Shown piece after piece: positions 9,347-18,218 of a stretch of DNA of 64,000 bases. How positions within the stretch are numbered: position 1 is the first letter of the stretch; each line of letters starts with the position of its first letter. The stretch is taken from the NCBI RefSeq assembly GCF_030128875.1, contig NZ_CP124620.1, forward strand, positions 2,976,001 to 3,040,000, read 5' to 3'. A program made the position numbers and the translations under genes. The notes beneath the pieces were generated by a model. That model searched no databases, was not told the DNA's origin, and worked only from the letters and a program-made list of their open reading frames with translations. The DNA is from Stenotrophomonas sp. BIO128-Bstrain (GTDB taxonomy: Bacteria; Pseudomonadota; Gammaproteobacteria; Xanthomonadales; Xanthomonadaceae).

Positions 9347-9991
9347 TTACAGCGCGCGGTGCTTGGCTTCGCCGAAGAACGGCGTGTGGTGGGCACAGTC
9401 GTTGAGGCGGACCACTTCCAGCTGGTCCAGGTCGGGCCCTTCGAGCAGGTTGAGGGTGGTCGGTGCCTGGCGGAAGGTCCACAGCCGCGAGATCGGCAGG
9501 CCGAGGATGCGGCACAGGATCACGCGGTTGACGGCGTCGTGGGCGACCACCAGCAGGGTGTCATGCTCGCCGAGGCCTTCGGCGGCACGGGCCAGGCCGC
9601 GCCAGCTGCGCTCGAGCACCAGGCGCAGCGATTCGCCGCCGGGCATCAGCACGGTATCCGGCTCTTCGCGCCAGGCGCGCAGGCGGGAGGGATCCTTCTC
9701 GTGGATTTCGCTGGCCAGCAGGCCTTCCCATTCGCCGTGGGCGATTTCCTGCAGGTCCGGCTCGGTCAGCAGCATCGGGGCACGCTCGGCGCCAAGGGCG
9801 AGCTGGGCGGTCAGCTGGGCACGCACAAGCGGTGAGGCGACGGCGCGGGTGATGTCGACCGAGTTGAGGCGTTCCCCCAAGGCCTTGGCCTGGGCTTCGC
9901 CGATCGGCGACAACGGGATATCGATCTGGCCTTGGTAGCGGCCTTCGGCATTCCACGGCGTTTCGCCGTGACGGGCAAGCAGGATGCGCAT
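9347..9991 (-). CDS. Histidine phosphatase family protein (phosphoglycerate-mutase-like)
   Basis: 214 residues. The N-terminal MRILLARHGETPWN carries the RHG catalytic motif with the phospho-accepting His8, and LLVVAHDAVNRV supplies the second conserved histidine. The length and motif set fit the branch-1 cofactor-dependent phosphoglycerate mutase-like phosphatases (GpmB, CobC, SixA relatives). Substrate is not inferable: no cobalamin genes are nearby, which makes CobC unlikely. It is probably the first gene of the minus-strand folC-purF cluster. Confidence 0.88.
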   Translation of the reverse strand: MRILLARHGETPWNAEGRYQGQIDIPLSPIGEAQAKALGERLNSVDITRAVASPLVRAQLTAQLALGAERAPMLLTEPDLQEIAHGEWEGLLASEIHEKDPSRLRAWREEPDTVLMPGGESLRLVLERSWRGLARAAEGLGEHDTLLVVAHDAVNRVILCRILGLPISRLWTFRQAPTTLNLLEGPDLDQLEVVRLNDCAHHTPFFGEAKHRAL

Positions 9992-10215
9992 GCGGACAAG
10001 GGGTCCTTGGGGGGAGAGGTTGCGGCGTTTCGTTCACGTCCTGTGAAACCACACCGAACAGGGATCATACCCGGTCGCGGCGGTGAAGCTGTGCGGCGCT
10101 TTGCGCTTCGTTGCTTGCGGGCATGCTGGCTTGCTGGCCTCCCCTGCCCGGCCCAGGTCGGCGCCCCCCCACGGGGGAAAACAAGACGCCGCGGGCTTGA
10201 CTGTACGTCGCACAT

Positions 10216-10244
10216 AAAAAAACCCCGCAGATTTCGCTGCGGGG
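10216..10244 (-). terminator. Rho-independent terminator of the S46 peptidase gene
   Basis: An 8-bp perfect stem, CCCCGCAG (10223-10230) and CTGCGGGG (10237-10244), with a 6-base loop. On the minus strand it is followed by a run of seven T residues (plus-strand A tract 10216-10222). It lies 23 bases past the stop of the minus-strand S46 peptidase gene. Confidence 0.9.
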
Positions 10245-10266
10245 TCATCGAAACCGACGTGTCGGT

Positions 10267-12429
10267 TTACTTGCTGAGGTTCAGTTCCTTCAGCAGCTGC
10301 GGCGCCGGCGCCACTTCCTGCATGATCCACTGCATGTAACGGCTGTCGACCGCGATCATGCGGGTCATCACCGGATCGAACACCCAGTTGGAGCTCACCG
10401 ATTCCCAGTTGCCGTCGAAGGCCAGGCCGACCAGCTTGCCGTTGGCATCGAGCACCGGCGAACCGGAGTTGCCACCGGTGATGTCCAGGTTGGACAGGAA
10501 GTTCACCGGCACCGAGCCGATGCGCTTGTCTTCCAGGCCGCCATAGCGCTTGGCCTTGACCGCTTCCAGCAGCGCCTTGGGCGAATCGAACGGGTCTTCA
10601 CCGGTTTCCTTCGCCGCCACGCCTTCCAGGGTAGTGAACGGGGTGTAGTTCACGCCGTCCTTGCCGTAGCCCATGACGTTGCCGAAGGTGATGCGCAGCG
10701 ACAGGTTGGCGTCCGGATAGACGAACTCGCCCTTGCTCTTCTTGTAGTCGGCCACGGCCTGCAGGTACAGCGGGCGCGATACCAGCGACTCGCCTTCGCG
10801 GGTCTTCTTCTGCTCTTCCTGCTGCAGCAGCGCCGGCATCACTGCCACCGCGTACTGGATCGCCGGGTCGGTGCTGGCTTCGAAGGCGGCACGGTCGGCC
10901 TTGAACCACTTCAGGCGCTCATCCAGGCTGCCCAGCTTGGTGCCCGAGAGCTTGCCGACCAGGCCATCCACGGCGGCCTTGTCGCTGCCGGCCAGCCACT
11001 GGTTGAGCACCTCGTTGCTGCGCTGCGCGGCCGGCAGGGCCACGTACTGGCTCAGCCAGTAGGTCTGCAGCTGCTGGTCCATGCGCGGCACGTAACGGCG
11101 GTCCATCTGCTTCAGGCCGCCTTCGATCGAGGGCAGGTCACGTTCCTGGTAGCCGACCTCACGCTCGGCATCGGCCTTGCTGCGTTCGATCGACAGGCGG
11201 TACAGGGTGATCGCCGAGCCCACTGCGGAGGTGCTGTTGAACTGGCTGACGAACAGGTCGCGCTCACGCGTGGCCTTGCTGGTGTCCAGGTGCTGGATCA
11301 GCTGCGCATGTGCGGCCAGGGCCGGCTTGCCGGCGGCACCGCGCTTCTTCAGCCAGGCCAGCACGGCGGCTTCTTCGGCCTGCTTCTGGCCGGCCGCGTC
11401 GATGCGCTTGAAGCCTTCCAACTGGCCCGCGTAGTTCTTGGCCACGTTGTTCATGCTGGCCGCGGTGGCGGCGTACTTCACCTTGACGTCCGGGTCGGCC
11501 TTGCCGGCCTCGTCGATCATCTTCAGCACCGCGTTGTAGTGGCGCGCGATGGTCGGGTAGGTCCAGCTGGCGGTTTCATTGAACTCGCCGGCCAGGGCGT
11601 AACGGTTGGTGCGCCCCGGGTAGCCGGCCACCATCACGAAGTCGTCGGCGCCCAGGGGCTGGTCGGCGAACGTCAGGAAGTGCTTGGGCTGGTAAGGCAC
11701 GTTGTCGGCCGAGAAGGCGGCCGGCTTGCCGTCCTTGCCCACGTAGGCGCGGTAGAACGAGAAATCGCCGGTGTGGCGCGGCCACATCCAGTTGTCGATG
11801 TCGCCACCGAACTTGCCGACGCTGCCCGGGGGCGCGTAGACCAGGCGCACGTCCTTGATTTCCATGTTGCGGAACAGGCGGTAGGTGTTGCCGCCGGAGA
11901 AGCTGTACAGGCGGCAGCGGAAGCCGGCATCGGCTTCACAGGCGGCCGTCTGGGCCTTGTCGAACGCCTCCAGCGCGCGGGTCCGGGCCAGCGGGTTCTT
12001 GCCGGCGGCGGCGATGGCGGCCTTGGCCTGGTCGGTGACGTCGGTGATCTGGTCCAGCACGAACACGCGGGCGTTCGGGCCGGCGCTCAGTTCGTCCTTC
12101 AGGGTCGGGGCGTTGAAGCCGTCCTTGATCAGGTTCTTCTCGGCCGTCGAATTCAGCTGGATCGCACCGTAGGCGCAGTGGTGGTTGGTGACCACCAGGC
12201 CCTGCGGGGAGACGAAGCTGGCGGTGCAGCCACCCAATGCCACGACCGCGCCCATCGGGTCGCCGGTCAGGTTGGAGATCTGCTCCGGGGACAGCTTCAG
12301 GCCGGCCTGCTTGAGCGGGCCGGCGATTTCCGGCAGCTGCTGCGGCACCCACATGCCTTCAGCGGCATGGGCGACCTGGACCAGCCCAAGGCTGGCGACG
12401 ACGGAGAAGGCAAGCAGGTTCGAGCGCAT
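10267..12429 (-). CDS. S46 family dipeptidyl peptidase (DPP7/DPP11-like)
   Basis: 720 residues, the standard length for S46 peptidases. The start MRSNLLAFSVVASLGLVQVAHA gives a clear signal peptide; in-frame upstream sequence has no coding character. The trypsin-like fold motifs are visible: VTNHHCAYGAI with the catalytic His near 83-84, and TGGNSGSPVLDANG with the nucleophile Ser near 655, followed by FDGNWES. The family removes dipeptides from N-termini in the periplasm; xanthomonads use it in peptide nutrition. Whether it prefers hydrophobic (DPP7) or acidic (DPP11) P1 residues was not determined. It stands alone and has its own terminator. Confidence 0.94.
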   Translation of the reverse strand: MRSNLLAFSVVASLGLVQVAHAAEGMWVPQQLPEIAGPLKQAGLKLSPEQISNLTGDPMGAVVALGGCTASFVSPQGLVVTNHHCAYGAIQLNSTAEKNLIKDGFNAPTLKDELSAGPNARVFVLDQITDVTDQAKAAIAAAGKNPLARTRALEAFDKAQTAACEADAGFRCRLYSFSGGNTYRLFRNMEIKDVRLVYAPPGSVGKFGGDIDNWMWPRHTGDFSFYRAYVGKDGKPAAFSADNVPYQPKHFLTFADQPLGADDFVMVAGYPGRTNRYALAGEFNETASWTYPTIARHYNAVLKMIDEAGKADPDVKVKYAATAASMNNVAKNYAGQLEGFKRIDAAGQKQAEEAAVLAWLKKRGAAGKPALAAHAQLIQHLDTSKATRERDLFVSQFNSTSAVGSAITLYRLSIERSKADAEREVGYQERDLPSIEGGLKQMDRRYVPRMDQQLQTYWLSQYVALPAAQRSNEVLNQWLAGSDKAAVDGLVGKLSGTKLGSLDERLKWFKADRAAFEASTDPAIQYAVAVMPALLQQEEQKKTREGESLVSRPLYLQAVADYKKSKGEFVYPDANLSLRITFGNVMGYGKDGVNYTPFTTLEGVAAKETGEDPFDSPKALLEAVKAKRYGGLEDKRIGSVPVNFLSNLDITGGNSGSPVLDANGKLVGLAFDGNWESVSSNWVFDPVMTRMIAVDSRYMQWIMQEVAPAPQLLKELNLSK

Positions 12430-12492
12430 TGAGCAGCCCCTGGTGAAAGAACCGCCGATTCTAGCCCAGCCGCTGCCCCGGCCCGAAGCCGG

Positions 12493-12534
12493 GTAGAGCC
12501 GACCCATGGTCGGCTGGCCGCACGCAGTGCGGCC
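12493..12534. repeat. SMAG-type palindromic repeat (GTAG-ended)
   Basis: GTAG at 12493-12496 starts a palindrome, AGCCGACC-CAT-GGTCGGCT, followed at once by a second perfect hairpin, GGCCGCAC (12516-12523) and GTGCGGCC (12527-12534). A GTAG terminus plus an imperfect palindrome is the description of the SMAG repeats of Stenotrophomonas maltophilia. It lies in the divergent gap between the S46 peptidase gene and tdh. Confidence 0.8.
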
Positions 12535-12649
12535 ATGATGGGCATGGCCACCTCCCGGCCCACCCGCGCTGCAACATGGGAAAAACGCCAGCGGCTCTAT
12601 AATCCGCGTTTTCCCCCAGATGAGTTCCACCCCGATGGCGCAGCAAACA

Positions 12650-13672
12650 ATGAAGGCCCTGGTCAAACGCGAAGCCGCCAAGGGCATCTGGCTGGAAGAG
12701 GTTCCGGTCCCAACCCCCGGCCCGAACCAGGTCCTGATCAAGCTGGAAAAGACCGCCATCTGCGGCACCGACCTGCACATCTACCTGTGGGACGAGTGGA
12801 GCCAGCGCACGATCAAGCCGGGCCTGACCATCGGCCACGAGTTCGTCGGCCGCATCGCCGAGATCGGCCCGGGCGTCACCGGTTATGAAATCGGCCAGCG
12901 CGTCTCGGCCGAAGGCCACATCGTCTGCGGCCATTGCCGCAACTGCCGCGGCGGCCGCCAGCACCTGTGCCCGAACACCGTGGGCATCGGCGTCAACGTC
13001 AACGGCGCCTTCGCCGAATACATGGTGATGCCGGCCAGCAACCTGTGGCCGATCCCGGACCAGATCCCGTCCGAGCTGGCCGCCTTCTTCGATCCGTACG
13101 GCAACGCCGCGCACTGCGCGCTGGAGTTCAACGTGATCGGCGAGGACGTGCTGATCACCGGCGCCGGCCCGATCGGCATCATCGCCGCGGGCATCTGCAA
13201 GCACATCGGCGCGCGCAACGTGGTGGTCACCGACGTCAACGATTTCCGCCTGAAGCTGGCCGCCGACATGGGTGCCACCCGCGTGGTCAACGTGTCCAAC
13301 ACCTCGCTCAAGGACGTGATGAAGGAGCTGCACATGGAGGGCTTCGACGTGGGCCTGGAAATGAGCGGCAACCCGCGCGCGTTCAACGACATGCTCGACT
13401 GCATGTACCACGGCGGCAAGATCGCCATGCTCGGCATCATGCCCAAGGGCGCGGGCTGCGACTGGGACAAGATCATCTTCAAGGGCCTGACCGTGCAGGG
13501 CATCTACGGCCGCAAGATGTACGAGACCTGGTACAAGATGACCCAGCTGGTGCTGTCCGGCTTCCCGCTGGGCAAGGTGATGACCCACCAGCTGCCGATC
13601 GATGAGTTCCAGAAGGGCTTCGACCTGATGGAACAGGGCAAGGCCGGCAAGGTGGTGTTGAGCTGGAATTGA
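12650..13672 (+). CDS. tdh: L-threonine 3-dehydrogenase
   Basis: 340 residues from [12 protein letters not shown], the family start; in-frame ATGs at 12620 and 12635 are less likely. Zinc-MDR motifs are present: [16 protein letters not shown] with the catalytic-zinc Cys, IGHEFVG, the structural-zinc site [15 protein letters not shown], and a Rossmann GAGPIGI. It oxidises L-threonine to 2-amino-3-ketobutyrate with NAD+, and Kbl then cleaves that product. kbl lies 1.1 kb downstream on the same strand but a minus-strand porin gene separates them, unlike the E. coli kbl-tdh operon. Confidence 0.97.
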   Translation: MKALVKREAAKGIWLEEVPVPTPGPNQVLIKLEKTAICGTDLHIYLWDEWSQRTIKPGLTIGHEFVGRIAEIGPGVTGYEIGQRVSAEGHIVCGHCRNCRGGRQHLCPNTVGIGVNVNGAFAEYMVMPASNLWPIPDQIPSELAAFFDPYGNAAHCALEFNVIGEDVLITGAGPIGIIAAGICKHIGARNVVVTDVNDFRLKLAADMGATRVVNVSNTSLKDVMKELHMEGFDVGLEMSGNPRAFNDMLDCMYHGGKIAMLGIMPKGAGCDWDKIIFKGLTVQGIYGRKMYETWYKMTQLVLSGFPLGKVMTHQLPIDEFQKGFDLMEQGKAGKVVLSWN

Positions 13673-13796
13673 TCACCTGCGCCTTCGGCACAGCTGATCA
13701 ATGGTCCATTCCACCTTGTCCCGGCGCCGTTGGCGCGCCCCCTTGAACAACAAGAGGGCTGCGCTCCAGCAAGGGGTCCCGTGTGAGGCCAATATT

Positions 13797-13824
13797 GAAA
13801 AGGCGCCCATCCGGGCGCCTTTTC
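13797..13824. terminator. Bidirectional terminator between tdh and the porin gene
   Basis: An 8-bp perfect stem, AGGCGCCC (13801-13808) and GGGCGCCT (13813-13820), with a 4-base loop. It is flanked by AAA on the left and TTTTC on the right, so it can serve tdh on the plus strand and the convergent porin gene on the minus strand. Confidence 0.82.
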
Positions 13825-13859
13825 TGGTTCGCGAGGTTGTCGGCGGTGTCGGGCGCCGG

Positions 13860-14561
13860 TTACTGCCCGATGCCGACCGTGAACACCACGCGGCTGTCGG
13901 CCAGCTTGCCGGAGTTGTCGCGGCCGTTGCCGTCGGTGCCGTAGTAGCCCAGGCCGAGATTGAACAGGCCGAACTGGCGGCTGACGCCGACGTTCCAGTC
14001 GGTGTAATCCTTGGAGATGCCTTCTTCGAAGGTGCTGCGGCCGACGTTGGCGCTCAGCGTGAAGTCCTGCGGCAGCGCCCACTCGCCACCCACGGCGTAG
14101 TACCACGCATCGGTGCCCGAATTGAACACGTCGTTGGTGTAGGTCACGGTCAGGCTGTACTGCTTGGCGAAGGTGGTCTTGGTGATGAACTCGTTGTACG
14201 CCAGTTCGCTGGAACCCGGGTAGGTGTAGCGGTTCAGCAGCAGGTCCAGGTTGACGGTGTCGGTCACGTCGAAGGCGTAGCCGATCAGGTAGTCGACCTC
14301 GGCATCCGGGCCGCCATCGCCAAAGTCCACGCCCGAGCCCCAGACACCGGCGTACAGGCCGACCGGCGAGGTATAGGTGAAACCGGCCTGGATCGTCGGA
14401 TCTTCATCGGTCTGGGACACACCTCGGAACACGTAGTCCGACACGCCGGTCACGTTCCAGCTGAAGGGAGAGGCGGCCTCGTCCTGGGCACTGGCGGCAA
14501 ACGGGGCAAGCAGGGCGGCGCAGAGCACAACGGCGGCGGTACAGCGCGTGGCGTGGTTCAT
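13860..14561 (-). CDS. TorF family putative outer-membrane porin
   Basis: 233 residues. A signal peptide (CTAAVVLCAALLAPFAASAQ) is followed by a beta-rich mature protein. SWNVTGVSDYVFRGVSQT is the characteristic opening of the TIGR02001/TorF family, and alternating aromatic-ended strands continue to the C-terminus (VVFTVGIGQ). These proteins are predicted beta-barrels of unknown substrate. It is a single gene on the opposite strand between tdh and kbl. Confidence 0.88.
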   Translation of the reverse strand: MNHATRCTAAVVLCAALLAPFAASAQDEAASPFSWNVTGVSDYVFRGVSQTDEDPTIQAGFTYTSPVGLYAGVWGSGVDFGDGGPDAEVDYLIGYAFDVTDTVNLDLLLNRYTYPGSSELAYNEFITKTTFAKQYSLTVTYTNDVFNSGTDAWYYAVGGEWALPQDFTLSANVGRSTFEEGISKDYTDWNVGVSRQFGLFNLGLGYYGTDGNGRDNSGKLADSRVVFTVGIGQ

Positions 14562-14754
14562 GCGGGGTCTCTCCAGACGTGGGGGTGGGCGGAACGGTGC
14601 GGTTTACAGTTTTTTAACCTGATTGATATTGCGATGCAACAATCACGTCTGCAACGGTTCCCCGCCGGCCCCGGCGCGATCGACCGGACGTGCAACCCGG
14701 CGGCCGCCTGCGACAGGTAAAATCCCGGGTTTCCCGTGCCGAAGACTGCCTGCC

Positions 14755-15966
14755 ATGACCGACGCCACCACCGCCTCGCTGACCCAGCACTACGTTGAAG
14801 AACTCGAGGCGATCCGCGCCCAGGGCCTGTTCAAGTCCGAACGGATCATCACCAGCCCGCAGTCGGCCGAGATCACCCTGGACGACGGCCGTACCGTGCT
14901 GAACTTCTGCGCCAACAACTACCTGGGCCTGGCCGACCACCCCGACCTGATCCAGGCGGCCAAGGACGCGCTGGATACCCACGGCTTCGGCATGGCCTCG
15001 GTGCGCTTCATCTGCGGCACCCAGGACCTGCACAAGCAGCTGGAAAAGCAGATCGCCGGGTTCTTCGGCAAGCAGGACACCATCCTGTACGCGGCCTGCT
15101 TCGATGCCAACGGCGGCCTGTTCGAGCCGCTGCTGGGCGAGCACGATGCGATCATTTCCGATTCGCTCAACCACGCCTCGATCATCGACGGCGTGCGCCT
15201 GTGCAAGGCCAAGCGCTTCCGCTACGCCAACTGCGACATGGCCGATCTGGAAGCCCAGCTGCAGGCCGCCGATGCGGCCGGCTGCAAGACCAAGCTGATC
15301 ACCACCGACGGCGTGTTCTCGATGGACGGCTTCATTGCCCCGCTGGATGAGATCACCGCGCTGGCGAAGAAGTACAACGCGCTGGTGCACATCGACGAAT
15401 GCCATGCCACCGGCTTCCTCGGCGCGACCGGCCGCGGCTCGGCCGAGGTCAAGGGCGTGCTGGAGAAGATCGACATCATCACCGGCACCCTGGGCAAGGC
15501 CATGGGCGGCGCACTGGGCGGTTTCACCTGCGCCAGCGCCGAAGTAATCGAGCTGCTGCGCCAGCGCTCGCGCCCGTACCTGTTCTCCAACTCGCTGCCG
15601 CCGCACGTGGTCGCCGCCGGCATCAAGGCCTTTGAAATGCTGGCCGCCGCCGACGACCTGCGCAGCACGCTGGCCGAGAACACCGCCTACTTCCGCGAGA
15701 AGATGACGGCTGCCGGCTTCGACGTGAAGCCGGGCGTGCACCCGATCAGCCCGGTGATGCTGTACGACGCGCCGCTCGCGCAGAAGTTCGCCGAGCGCCT
15801 GCTGGAAGAAGGCATCTACGCGATCGGCTTCTTCTTCCCGGTGGTGCCCAAGGGCCAGGCCCGCATCCGCACCCAGATCAGCGCCGCGCACACGCGTGCG
15901 CACCTGGACCGCGCCATCGATGCGTTCACCCGCATCGGCGTCGAGCTGGGCGTGATCAAGGGCTGA
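14755..15966 (+). CDS. kbl: Glycine C-acetyltransferase (2-amino-3-ketobutyrate CoA ligase)
   Basis: 403 residues. An alpha-oxoamine synthase of PLP fold type [42 protein letters not shown], and the PLP-lysine region [15 protein letters not shown]. It cleaves 2-amino-3-ketobutyrate with CoA to glycine and acetyl-CoA, completing threonine catabolism begun by Tdh. The start is fixed by homology ([20 protein letters not shown]); the frame is open upstream into the intergenic region. Confidence 0.96.
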   Translation: MTDATTASLTQHYVEELEAIRAQGLFKSERIITSPQSAEITLDDGRTVLNFCANNYLGLADHPDLIQAAKDALDTHGFGMASVRFICGTQDLHKQLEKQIAGFFGKQDTILYAACFDANGGLFEPLLGEHDAIISDSLNHASIIDGVRLCKAKRFRYANCDMADLEAQLQAADAAGCKTKLITTDGVFSMDGFIAPLDEITALAKKYNALVHIDECHATGFLGATGRGSAEVKGVLEKIDIITGTLGKAMGGALGGFTCASAEVIELLRQRSRPYLFSNSLPPHVVAAGIKAFEMLAAADDLRSTLAENTAYFREKMTAAGFDVKPGVHPISPVMLYDAPLAQKFAERLLEEGIYAIGFFFPVVPKGQARIRTQISAAHTRAHLDRAIDAFTRIGVELGVIKG

Positions 15967-15972
15967 GGGCCG

Positions 15973-16001
15973 CAGCCGACCAACGGTCGGCACGGCCGTA
16001 G
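15973..16001. repeat. SMAG-type repeat, copy 1 of 4 downstream of kbl
   Basis: Palindrome AGCCGACC-AAC-GGTCGG followed by a distal GTAG (15998-16001). This copy is less perfect than the three that follow. It begins seven bases after the kbl stop and may act as an mRNA 3'-end hairpin. Confidence 0.7.
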
Positions 16002-16017
16002 CACCCGCGCATTGCGG

Positions 16018-16044
16018 AGGTAGAGCCGACCGTTGGTCGGCTGC
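16018..16044. repeat. SMAG-type repeat, copy 2 of 4 (inverse orientation)
   Basis: GTAGAGCCGACCGTTGGTCG leads into GCTGCC. The GTAG is at the left end, so this copy faces copies 1, 3 and 4. Confidence 0.78.
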
Positions 16045-16095
16045 CTCTCGTCGCAGGTCATGAACCTCCGGCATGGGGGCACGCCTTGCGTGCCT

Positions 16096-16120
16096 CAGCC
16101 GACCAACGGTCGGCTCTACC
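16096..16120. repeat. SMAG-type repeat, copy 3 of 4
   Basis: AGCCGACCAACGGTCGGCTC ending in CTAC, the complement of GTAG. It is identical over its palindrome to copy 4, and the flanking ACGC-TTGCGTGC context is also shared with copy 4. Confidence 0.8.
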
Positions 16121-16161
16121 GTCGGGTGTGGACATCGGATGCGGGGCACGCTTTGCGTGCT

Positions 16162-16187
16162 CCAGCCGACCAACGGTCGGCTCTACC
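16162..16187. repeat. SMAG-type repeat, copy 4 of 4
   Basis: CAGCCGACCAACGGTCGGCT followed by CTACC, 66 bases after copy 3 and identical to it in the core. The shared flanks GGGGCACGC-TTGCGTGC suggest the repeat plus flank was amplified as a unit. Confidence 0.8.
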
Positions 16188-16210
16188 GTTGGGGCGACGC
16201 GCGCGGCGGG

Positions 16211-16555
16211 TTACTTCTTCTTTTTCTTCTTGTCCTTGGCCTCTTCCTTGCTGGCCACCACCACCGGTGCCGCGACCGGGCCATCCTGGCCGTTGCCCTT
16301 GGCCACGCGGATACCGTTGGCCTTCATCCAGGCATCGAACTCGTCGGCGCTCATGCGCTTGTCGCCATCGCTCATCAGGAAGCGGTAGCTGCCGCGGCCA
16401 TCGAGCTCGGGAATCTTGATCTCCACCACCTTGTCGGTCACCGGCGGATCCTGTTTGGCGATCTGTTTGTGGCCGCCGCAGGCGGTCAGCAGCGCGGCCG
16501 GCAACAGCAGGCAGGCGCCACGGAACAGGGAACGGTTGAGGGTACTGACGTGCAT
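16211..16555 (-). CDS. Small lipoprotein with EFDAWMKA motif
   Basis: 114 residues. The start at 16555 gives MHVSTLNRSLFRGACLLLPAALLTACGG, a lipoprotein signal with lipobox LTAC, so it is probably anchored to the outer membrane. The tail is a poly-lysine stretch (KDKKKKKK). Residues DKRMSADEFDAWMKANGIRV closely match the end of the exported protein at 17518-18027. I know no function for the family. The gene follows the pseudouridine synthase gene on the same strand. Confidence 0.72.
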   Translation of the reverse strand: MHVSTLNRSLFRGACLLLPAALLTACGGHKQIAKQDPPVTDKVVEIKIPELDGRGSYRFLMSDGDKRMSADEFDAWMKANGIRVAKGNGQDGPVAAPVVVASKEEAKDKKKKKK

Positions 16556-16646
16556 GGTCTTACTCCCGGTGTTGAACGGAACGTCCCTTCGAAGGCCATC
16601 CATTGCCCGGGTCGACTGGCCTGCCACCTGCCGGCAGGCCACAAGG

Positions 16647-17498
16647 TCACGGTGTCGCCGCGGCGCTGTCGGCCACGGCATGAAGCAGATCCAGATCGTG
16701 TTGGCTGAGCTCGCGCCAAGCGCCTTTGCCCAGCTCGCCCAGCGGCAGCTGGCCGATCGCCACGCGTACCAGGCGCAGCACGGTGATGTCCAAGGCGGCC
16801 AGCAACCGGCGGATATGCCGGTTGCGGCCCTCCTCCAGCACGATTTCCAGCCAGGCGGTCTTGTCTCCGCTGCGCAGCAGCGTGGCGCGGCGCGCGCGCA
16901 GCCATTCGCCTTCGTCCTCGATGCCGGCGCACAACGCCTGCAGCTGCGCGGCGTCGGGGATGGCATCGATCTGGACGTGATAGGTTTTGTCCGGACCGGT
17001 GGCCGGATCGGTCAGGCGCGCGGCCCACTGCGGATCATTGCTGAAGAGCAGCAGGCCTTCGCTGGCCTTGTCCAAGCGCCCGACCGGCGCAATCCACGGC
17101 AGCCCGGCATCGTCGAAGCAGCGGTAGACGGTGTCGCGGCCGCGCTCGTCCTGCGCGGTGGTGACCAGGCCGCGCGGCTTGTTCAACAGCAGGTACACGC
17201 GCTTGGGGGCGTCCAGCGGCTGACCATCGACGCGCACGTGGTGGCGGCCGTCGATGATCGGAAATTCGGGGTTGTTGATGACACGGCCATCGACCGTGAC
17301 CCGGCCCTCGGCGATCCAGCGCGCCGCTTCCGTGCGCGAGCACAGCCCGGCTTTGGACAGTACCCGCGCCAAGCCATGGCGCGGTGCGGTCGGGGTGGCG
17401 CTGGAGGCGGTGCTGCGGCCGCCTGTTGCGGGGCTCGCACGCCGCTCGGGGCGGCGTGGTCGGGACGCGTTCGCGGCGGGTGGCCGGCGTGTCGTCAT
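16647..17498 (-). CDS. RsuA/RluB/RluE-family pseudouridine synthase
   Basis: 283 residues from MTTRRPPAANASRPRRPERR, a basic disordered leader, followed by an S4 RNA-binding domain (LARVLSKAGLCSRTEAARWI) and the catalytic region VGRLDKASEGLLLFSND containing the conserved Asp. The C-terminal EEGRNRHIRRLLAALDITVL is typical of the RsuA group. It isomerises a uridine in rRNA, but the target position cannot be assigned: the catalytic motif is RluE/RluF-like, whereas an S4 domain is absent from RluE. The gene starts 19 bases after the end of the upstream small exported protein gene. Confidence 0.88.
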   Translation of the reverse strand: MTTRRPPAANASRPRRPERRASPATGGRSTASSATPTAPRHGLARVLSKAGLCSRTEAARWIAEGRVTVDGRVINNPEFPIIDGRHHVRVDGQPLDAPKRVYLLLNKPRGLVTTAQDERGRDTVYRCFDDAGLPWIAPVGRLDKASEGLLLFSNDPQWAARLTDPATGPDKTYHVQIDAIPDAAQLQALCAGIEDEGEWLRARRATLLRSGDKTAWLEIVLEEGRNRHIRRLLAALDITVLRLVRVAIGQLPLGELGKGAWRELSQHDLDLLHAVADSAAATP

Positions 17499-17517
17499 CG
17501 TGCTCCGCTCAGGCGGC

Positions 17518-18027
17518 TTACTTCTTGTCCGCCGGCTTGGTCTCAGCCGGGGCTTCGGTGGCGGCGGCCGGGACGGCAGCCGGTACCGGGCGCGCCTTGA
17601 CCACGCGCACACCGCGCGCCTTCATCCAGGCGTCGAACTCTTCGGCGGTCATGCGCTTGCCGTTCTGGCTCATGTCAAAGCGCCACGGCGTGTTGTCGAA
17701 CTCGGTCTGCGGCTTGTAGGCGGCCGGATCGTTCGGGTTGATCACCGGTGCGCTGGGGATCGCCTTGGCGATGTTCTGGCAGCCGTCGATGCGCAGGCGC
17801 TGCAGCACGCGGTCCAGCGACTGTTCCTGGTCGAAGTTGGAGGTCAGCACGCCGGCAGGCATGCCCAGCTGCACGTTGCGGATGTACAGCTCTTCGGCCA
17901 CCGGTGCGATCGCGGTGGCTGGCAGCGGCAGCGGTGATGCGCTGACAGGTGCCGAACAGTCCACGGCAGCGTGGGCGGTGGGAACCAGGGCCAGGCCAAG
18001 CGCGGCGGCCAGTGCAAAACGCTGCAT
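17518..18027 (-). CDS. Exported protein with EFDAWMKA motif
   Basis: 169 residues. MQRFALAAALGLALVPTAHAAVDC is a signal peptide; an in-frame ATG three codons earlier (18036) is an alternative start. The C-terminal half contains GKRMTAEEFDAWMKARGVRV, almost the same as in the lipoprotein at 16211-16555, then a Pro/Ala/Lys tail. No enzyme motif is visible. It sits upstream of the pseudouridine synthase gene, with ompA further upstream on the same strand behind its own terminator. Confidence 0.72.
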   Translation of the reverse strand: MQRFALAAALGLALVPTAHAAVDCSAPVSASPLPLPATAIAPVAEELYIRNVQLGMPAGVLTSNFDQEQSLDRVLQRLRIDGCQNIAKAIPSAPVINPNDPAAYKPQTEFDNTPWRFDMSQNGKRMTAEEFDAWMKARGVRVVKARPVPAAVPAAATEAPAETKPADKK

Positions 18028-18158
18028 GGGATGCATCCAGGAAGGGGTCGACGCGGCGAGTTTAACAGCGCCACAACGTCTTTCAAGCGCCACCTTCAAT
18101 GAATACGGCAACTTGTTGGATTTATTGTTGATTTCTCTGTTTCTGGCCAACCAGAGGC

Positions 18159-18192
18159 AAAAAAAAACAGGGCCCGGCAATGCCGGGCCCTG
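18159..18192 (-). terminator. Rho-independent terminator of ompA
   Basis: A GC-rich stem, CAGGGCCCGG (18168-18177) and CCGGGCCCTG (18183-18192), followed on the minus strand by a run of about nine T residues (plus-strand A tract 18159-18167). It lies 26 bases past the minus-strand ompA stop. Confidence 0.9.
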
Positions 18193-18218
18193 CTGATGAG
18201 ACTGTACTGCCAGAAGGA

